From Thermoleophilaceae bacterium (lineage in GTDB: Bacteria > Actinomycetota > Thermoleophilia > Solirubrobacterales > Thermoleophilaceae), in the NCBI GenBank assembly GCA_013811765.1, contig JACCUO010000229.1, positions 1-9,906 on the forward strand: DNA of 9,906 bases, in the 5' to 3' direction. Under the pieces are notes generated by a model. It had not been told where the DNA came from. It did no database searches and worked only from the letters and a program-made list of their open reading frames with translations. A program made the translations under genes and the position numbers. Each line of letters starts with the position of its first letter. Position 1 is the stretch's first letter. Below are positions 6,769 to 9,906 of this stretch, piece after piece.

Positions 6769-7495
6769 TCCGGCGGTCGTGGCCATCTTCGGCCCGACGG
6801 GGATAGGCAAGACAGCCGTGGCGGTCGCGCTCGCCGGTCTGCTGAGGGAAAGGGGGGAGGACCCGGTGGCGGTCTCGGCCGACGCGCTCCAGGTCTACCG
6901 CGGGCTCGAGGCGCTCACCGGGGCTGCCACGGCGGACGAGCGCGCCCAGCTCGAGCACCGGCTGATCGGATTCGTGCCCATCAGCGAGAGGTTCTCGGTG
7001 GGGGACTACGCGCAGCTCGCGCACGCCGAGATCGACGGCCTGCTGGGAGAAGGGCGGCGACCAATCGTGGTGGGCGGAACCGGGCTGTACCTGCGCGCCG
7101 CACTCGCGAACCTTTCGTTCGAGCGACCTGCGCCCGGGGAAAGCTCGGAGCTCTGGTCGGAGGAGACCCGCCACCCGACCCTCCTTTGCGGCCTGGTGAT
7201 GGAGCGAACCGAGCTCTACGAGCGGATCGAGGAGCGCGTGGACGCCATCGTGGCCGCGGGCGCCGAAGCGCAGGCGCGGGCGGCCGATGCGGGCGGTGCG
7301 TCGCGGACCTCGCGCAAGGCGCTCGGCTTCCAGGAGCTCCTGGAGGGGGACATCCACGGCCTCAAGCGTCGCACTCGCAACTACGCCCGCCGCCAGCTCA
7401 CGTGGATGCGAAAGATGCCGGGCGTGCTGACGATTGACGTCACCGGACGGACGCCGTCCTGCGTGGCCGACGAGATCGCCGCCGCGCTGCCGTAG
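6761..7495 (+). CDS. miaA: tRNA dimethylallyltransferase MiaA, internally shortened
   Basis: MiaA transfers dimethylallyl from DMAPP to N6 of A37 in tRNA, giving the substrate of MiaB. The 244-residue product keeps the P-loop GPTGIGKT (11-18), the SADALQVYRG segment with the catalytic-type Asp41, VGGTGLYLRAAL (104-115), RKALGF (185-190) and YARRQLTWMRK (208-218). Family members usually have about 300-316 residues. The stretch expected after VGGTGLY, which carries the charged helices, the DP..A..I.P.D segment and the RALEV helix, is absent: the sequence passes from ALANLSFERPAP straight to GESSELWSEETRHPTLL (about residues 115-142). The frame is intact, so this is an in-frame loss of about 55-60 residues, not a frameshift. 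The start is TTG at 6761, the first possible one after an in-frame TGA at 6749, overlapping the miaB stop; GAGGAG (6742-6747) is 13 bases upstream. Activity is uncertain. Confidence 0.9.
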   Translation: MPDPAVVAIFGPTGIGKTAVAVALAGLLRERGEDPVAVSADALQVYRGLEALTGAATADERAQLEHRLIGFVPISERFSVGDYAQLAHAEIDGLLGEGRRPIVVGGTGLYLRAALANLSFERPAPGESSELWSEETRHPTLLCGLVMERTELYERIEERVDAIVAAGAEAQARAADAGGASRTSRKALGFQELLEGDIHGLKRRTRNYARRQLTWMRKMPGVLTIDVTGRTPSCVADEIAAALP

Positions 7496-7498
7496 AGT
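7493..7498 (+). promoter_or_regulatory. -10-like element for dapF, overlapping the miaA stop codon
   Basis: TAGAGT begins with the miaA stop codon (7493-7495) and ends eight bases before the dapF GTG at 7507. The intervening CCCGCGCC cannot act as a ribosome binding site. Same geometry as the channel gene and miaB. Confidence 0.45.
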
Positions 7499-7506
7499 CC
7501 CGCGCC

Positions 7507-8349
7507 GTGCGCTTTGAGAAGTGGCAGGCACTCGGCAACGACTACGCGGTGATCGAGGAGCGTGAGCTGCCTTTCGCTCTCACCACCGAACGCGTACGGG
7601 CGCTCTGCGCCCCCCACACCGGGGTCGGCTCCGATGGTGTCCTGCTGCTCTCCGAGAGCCCTGATCGCGGCTACGTGGCGACCTTGCGGATCTTCAACCC
7701 GGACGGCTCCGAGGCCGAGCTCTCCGGCAACGGCGTACGCGAGGCGGCGATGTACCTGCGCCACTCGGGGTGGACGGACGCCGACTCCTTCTCCCTCTCG
7801 ACGGCCGCGGGCGAGGTGCGGCCCCAGATCACGGGCCCCGATACCTGCAAGGTCGACATGGGCAGGGCAACACTCACGTCGAAGGACTTCCCGGAAGGCA
7901 CCGGTGACGGCACCGGCAGCCTCGTTGCCGGCGGCAGCGCGCTCCGGTTCCAGCATGTCTCGATCGGCAATCCGCAGTGCGCGATCGAGGTTACGGGGGC
8001 GCTCGAGGAGCTGGAACTCGGCGAGCTGGGACCGCAGATAGAAGGCCACGAGCTCTTTCCAAACCGCACCAACGTGTCGTTCTGGCGGCGCGAGCACGAT
8101 TCGGCGATCAGCGCGCGGATCTTCGAGCGGGGGGTGGGGGAGACGATGTCATCGGGCACGGGCGCCATCGGGGCGGCGGTGGCCGCGGTGCTTCGCGGCC
8201 TCGAGAGCCCGGTGACCGTGCGGCTCGAGGGCGGGGAGCTTGAGGTCGAGGTCACGGAGGACATGCACGTGAACCTGTCCGGATGGGCTGTGCCCGTCTA
8301 CCGCGCCGAGATCAGCCACGAGTTCTTGGAGGCACTGGCGGGCGTATGA
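7507..8349 (+). CDS. dapF: Diaminopimelate epimerase family protein with both catalytic cysteines replaced by serine
   Basis: By overall sequence this is DapF, the PLP-independent epimerase that interconverts LL- and meso-diaminopimelate through two cysteines acting as base and acid. The 280-residue product has normal length and two-lobe layout: LGNDY near the start (9-13), GVGSDGVLLL (39-48), FNPDGSEAELSGNGVRE (63-79), GNPQCAI (154-160), NRTNV (186-190) and ERGVGETMSSGTGA (207-220). In characterised enzymes the third motif reads CGNG and the last ACG(S/T)GA; here they read SGNG (Ser73, codon 7723-7725) and SSGTGA (Ser216, codon 8152-8154). The usual GNPH is GNPQ (Gln157). Other substrate-binding motifs are kept and the sequence is not degenerate. 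It may be an epimerase using other residues, a related isomerase, or an inactive homologue. The stop overlaps the dapL ATG, so it is made together with the enzyme that supplies LL-diaminopimelate. GTG start, probably leaderless. Confidence 0.9.
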   Translation: MRFEKWQALGNDYAVIEERELPFALTTERVRALCAPHTGVGSDGVLLLSESPDRGYVATLRIFNPDGSEAELSGNGVREAAMYLRHSGWTDADSFSLSTAAGEVRPQITGPDTCKVDMGRATLTSKDFPEGTGDGTGSLVAGGSALRFQHVSIGNPQCAIEVTGALEELELGELGPQIEGHELFPNRTNVSFWRREHDSAISARIFERGVGETMSSGTGAIGAAVAAVLRGLESPVTVRLEGGELEVEVTEDMHVNLSGWAVPVYRAEISHEFLEALAGV

Positions 8350-9515
8350 GGGTAAGCGCGCGGCTGGACCGTCTGCCTCCGTACCTCTTCGCAGAGCTCG
8401 AGCGCAAGATCGCGGCCAAGCGAGCGGCCGGCGTCGACGTGATCAGCCTCGGCATCGGCGACCCGGATACCCCCACGCCCGGCCTGGTGGTGGGCGCCCT
8501 GGCGGGCGCAGTGGCCGACCCGGGCACCCACCAGTACCCCTCCAACCGTGGCCGCCCGGAGCTGCGTGAAGCGCTCGCCCGCTTCTATGAGCGGCGCTTC
8601 GGGGTCGAGCTCGACCCGGACACCGAGATCCTGCCGGCGCTCGGCGCGAAGGAGTGCATCTTCAACCTGAATCTCGCCTTCCTCGATCCGGGAACGGTGG
8701 CCCTGGCCGCGGACCCGGGCTATCCGGTGTACGCCGGCGGGCCCCTGCTGGCCGGAGCGGAGGCAGAGCTGATGCCGCTCCTGCCCGAGCGGGGCTTCAC
8801 CCCGGACCTGCAGGCGATCCCCCAGGATGCGCTCGGGCGCGCGCGGTTGATGTACCTGAACTACCCGAACAACCCCACCGGTGCCGTAGTCCCTCCGGGG
8901 TTCTTCGACGAGGTGGTGGCCTTCGCCCAGGAGCACGACTTCCTCGTGGTGCACGACGCCTCCTACACCGAGACCACCTTCGACGACTACGTCGCGCCGA
9001 GCTTTCTCGAGACGCCGGGTGCGAAAGAGGTCGGCATCGAGGTGTTCTCCCTGTCCAAGGGCTACAACATGACCGGCTGGCGAACGGCTGCGGTGATGGG
9101 AAACGCCGAAGCCATCGAGGCCTACTGGCGGCTCAAGACGAACATCGACTCGGGCATGTTCGAGGCGGTCCAGCTGGCCGCGGCGGCCGCGCTCGACGAG
9201 GGCGACGCGGTGCCGCGTGAGATGAGCCGCCTCTACGAGCGACGCAGGGACCTCGTGATCAGCGCTCTGAGGGAGATAGGCGTGGAGGTGGCCGTCCCCA
9301 GGGCCACGATCTACGTTTGGGCCCCGGTCCCCTCCGGTCATACGTCGGCCTCCTACTGCGAGCTCGTGCTCGAGGAGTCGGGCGTCGCGGTGTCGCCCGG
9401 GGGTGCCTACGGGCCCAACGGCGAGGGCTTCTTCCGGATCTCGCTGACGGTATCCGACGAGCGGCTCGCGGAGGCGATGGATCGCATGCGCGAGGGCCTC
9501 CGGGTAGGCTCGTAG
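8346..9515 (+). CDS. dapL: LL-diaminopimelate aminotransferase
   Basis: DapL is a class I/II PLP aminotransferase that converts tetrahydrodipicolinate directly to LL-diaminopimelate with glutamate as donor, bypassing the succinyl/acetyl steps. The 389-residue product has the family N-terminus (RLDRLPPYLFAELERKIAAK), SLGIGDPDTPTP (34-45), HQYPSNRG (62-69), the NYPNNPTG motif (172-179), the PLP-contacting Asp204 and Tyr207 (HDASYTE), the Schiff-base Lys238 in SLSKGYNMTGWR, and the carboxylate-binding Arg364 (FFRISL). The KTNIDSG segment (264-270) is typical of DapL. The ATG at 8346 overlaps the dapF TGA as ATGA; GGAGG (8328-8332) lies 13 bases upstream. The frame is open further upstream inside dapF, but the family N-terminus fits this ATG. 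Other aminotransferases of this fold (aspartate, alanine) are possible, but the motifs and the dapF neighbour favour DapL. Confidence 0.9.
   Translation: MRVSARLDRLPPYLFAELERKIAAKRAAGVDVISLGIGDPDTPTPGLVVGALAGAVADPGTHQYPSNRGRPELREALARFYERRFGVELDPDTEILPALGAKECIFNLNLAFLDPGTVALAADPGYPVYAGGPLLAGAEAELMPLLPERGFTPDLQAIPQDALGRARLMYLNYPNNPTGAVVPPGFFDEVVAFAQEHDFLVVHDASYTETTFDDYVAPSFLETPGAKEVGIEVFSLSKGYNMTGWRTAAVMGNAEAIEAYWRLKTNIDSGMFEAVQLAAAAALDEGDAVPREMSRLYERRRDLVISALREIGVEVAVPRATIYVWAPVPSGHTSASYCELVLEESGVAVSPGGAYGPNGEGFFRISLTVSDERLAEAMDRMREGLRVGS
9505..9510 (+). promoter_or_regulatory. -10-like element for the cupin gene
   Basis: TAGGCT lies within the last codons of dapL and ends seven bases before the cupin ATG at 9518. 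The only purine-rich stretch between is the weak GTAGG. Geometry as for the other leaderless candidates. Confidence 0.4.
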
Positions 9516-9517
9516 GC

Positions 9518-9898
9518 ATGGAGAGCTGGGACGTCTCCGGTCTCGACGTGGAGGCCCACAAGCCGCGTATCCTGGCCTCGGGGGACGCCGCGCGGGTGAT
9601 CGCCCTGCAGCTTCCGGCGGGGGAGACACTGCAGGAGCACGAGGTGCACGAGCGGACCTGGCTGGTGGTCCTCGAGGGACAGCTCGAGATCCTTGCGGGC
9701 GAGAGTGGTTCCGTCACCGGTAGCGCCGGCATGCTCGCCGAGTTCGCCCCCGGGGAGGCGCACGAGGTGCGCGCCAAGGCGGACACTCGGCTGCTGCTGT
9801 TCCTGGCCCCCTGGCCGGGGGACGGGCACCCGGGTGCAATGTCGCTCGAGGAGAAGGCGCACGTGCGCGAGCGGGCGAGCGAGCGAGCGGAGAGCTAG
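9518..9898 (+). CDS. Small single-domain cupin protein
   Basis: The 126-residue product is a one-domain cupin. The first motif is GETLQEHEVHERTWLVVLEG (35-54), with His41 and His44; the canonical G-x5-HxH-x3-4-E spacing is not fully met because the second histidine is displaced and the glutamate is not in place. The second motif is GMLAEFAPGEAHEV (71-84), with His82. A metal site is therefore possible but incomplete by the standard pattern. The C-terminal tail (about 108-126) is charged and low in complexity (EEKAHVRERASERAES). Cupins of this size include sensors, isomerases and dioxygenase-like proteins; nothing here fixes the function. It starts two bases after the dapL stop and could be cotranscribed with it or use its own start point. 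ATG at 9518 is chosen because earlier in-frame starts lie deep in dapL. Confidence 0.75.
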   Translation: MESWDVSGLDVEAHKPRILASGDAARVIALQLPAGETLQEHEVHERTWLVVLEGQLEILAGESGSVTGSAGMLAEFAPGEAHEVRAKADTRLLLFLAPWPGDGHPGAMSLEEKAHVRERASERAES

Positions 9899-9906
9899 CC
9901 CGGGGT

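Noticed and set aside
8298..9629. Long open frame on the - strand opposite dapL
   Set aside because: Same shadow effect; composition is Arg/His/Pro/Gly-rich with no recognisable domain, while the + strand encodes a complete aminotransferase.
1..9906. Mobile elements, CRISPR arrays, rRNA or tRNA genes, phage genes or attachment sites
   Set aside because: No transposase, integrase, spaced repeats or RNA gene signatures are visible; all genes are co-oriented core functions with uniform composition.

Overview
The window is a GC-rich, gene-dense bacterial chromosome segment with every supported gene on the + strand. The gene set (recA-recX, RNase Y, miaB-miaA, a dapF-like gene and dapL), the very GC-rich third codon positions and several apparently leaderless starts suggest a deep-branching actinobacterium. 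By resemblance remembered from the families, Thermoleophilia (Solirubrobacterales or Gaiellales-like) is the best guess. That placement is inference; no search was run.

Layout. Positions 2-454 hold the 3' part of a 2'-5' RNA ligase/cyclic phosphodiesterase gene (thpR), cut by the window edge. recA (564-1688) and recX (1685-2197) follow as a coupled pair; recX has no ATG, GTG or TTG at its N-terminus and appears to start at a CTG overlapping the recA stop codon. A 324-base gap (2198-2521) contains GC-rich stem-loops, a possible promoter and a structured leader, then rny (RNase Y, 2522-3922). Next is a membrane protein with two Rossmann/RCK-like domains around a two-helix pore (3975-5372). miaB (5440-6768) and miaA (6761-7495) overlap and encode consecutive steps of tRNA A37 hypermodification. 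A dapF homologue (7507-8349) and dapL (8346-9515) overlap and belong to the aminotransferase branch of diaminopimelate/lysine synthesis. A small cupin gene (9518-9898) closes the window.

Expression. Four genes (channel, miaB, dapF, cupin) have no Shine-Dalgarno sequence but a -10-like hexamer (AATAAT, TATCGT, TAGAGT, TAGGCT) ending 7-9 bases before the start codon, the pattern expected for leaderless mRNAs. recA and rny have clear ribosome binding sites. recX, miaA and dapL overlap the preceding gene and are probably translationally coupled.

This is mostly core genome; I see no mobile element, CRISPR array, RNA gene or new multi-gene system. The observations most worth following are molecular oddities in housekeeping genes: a DapF homologue with both catalytic cysteines replaced by serine, a MiaA with about 55-60 residues missing internally, the CTG start of recX, and a channel-like protein with a non-canonical filter sequence.
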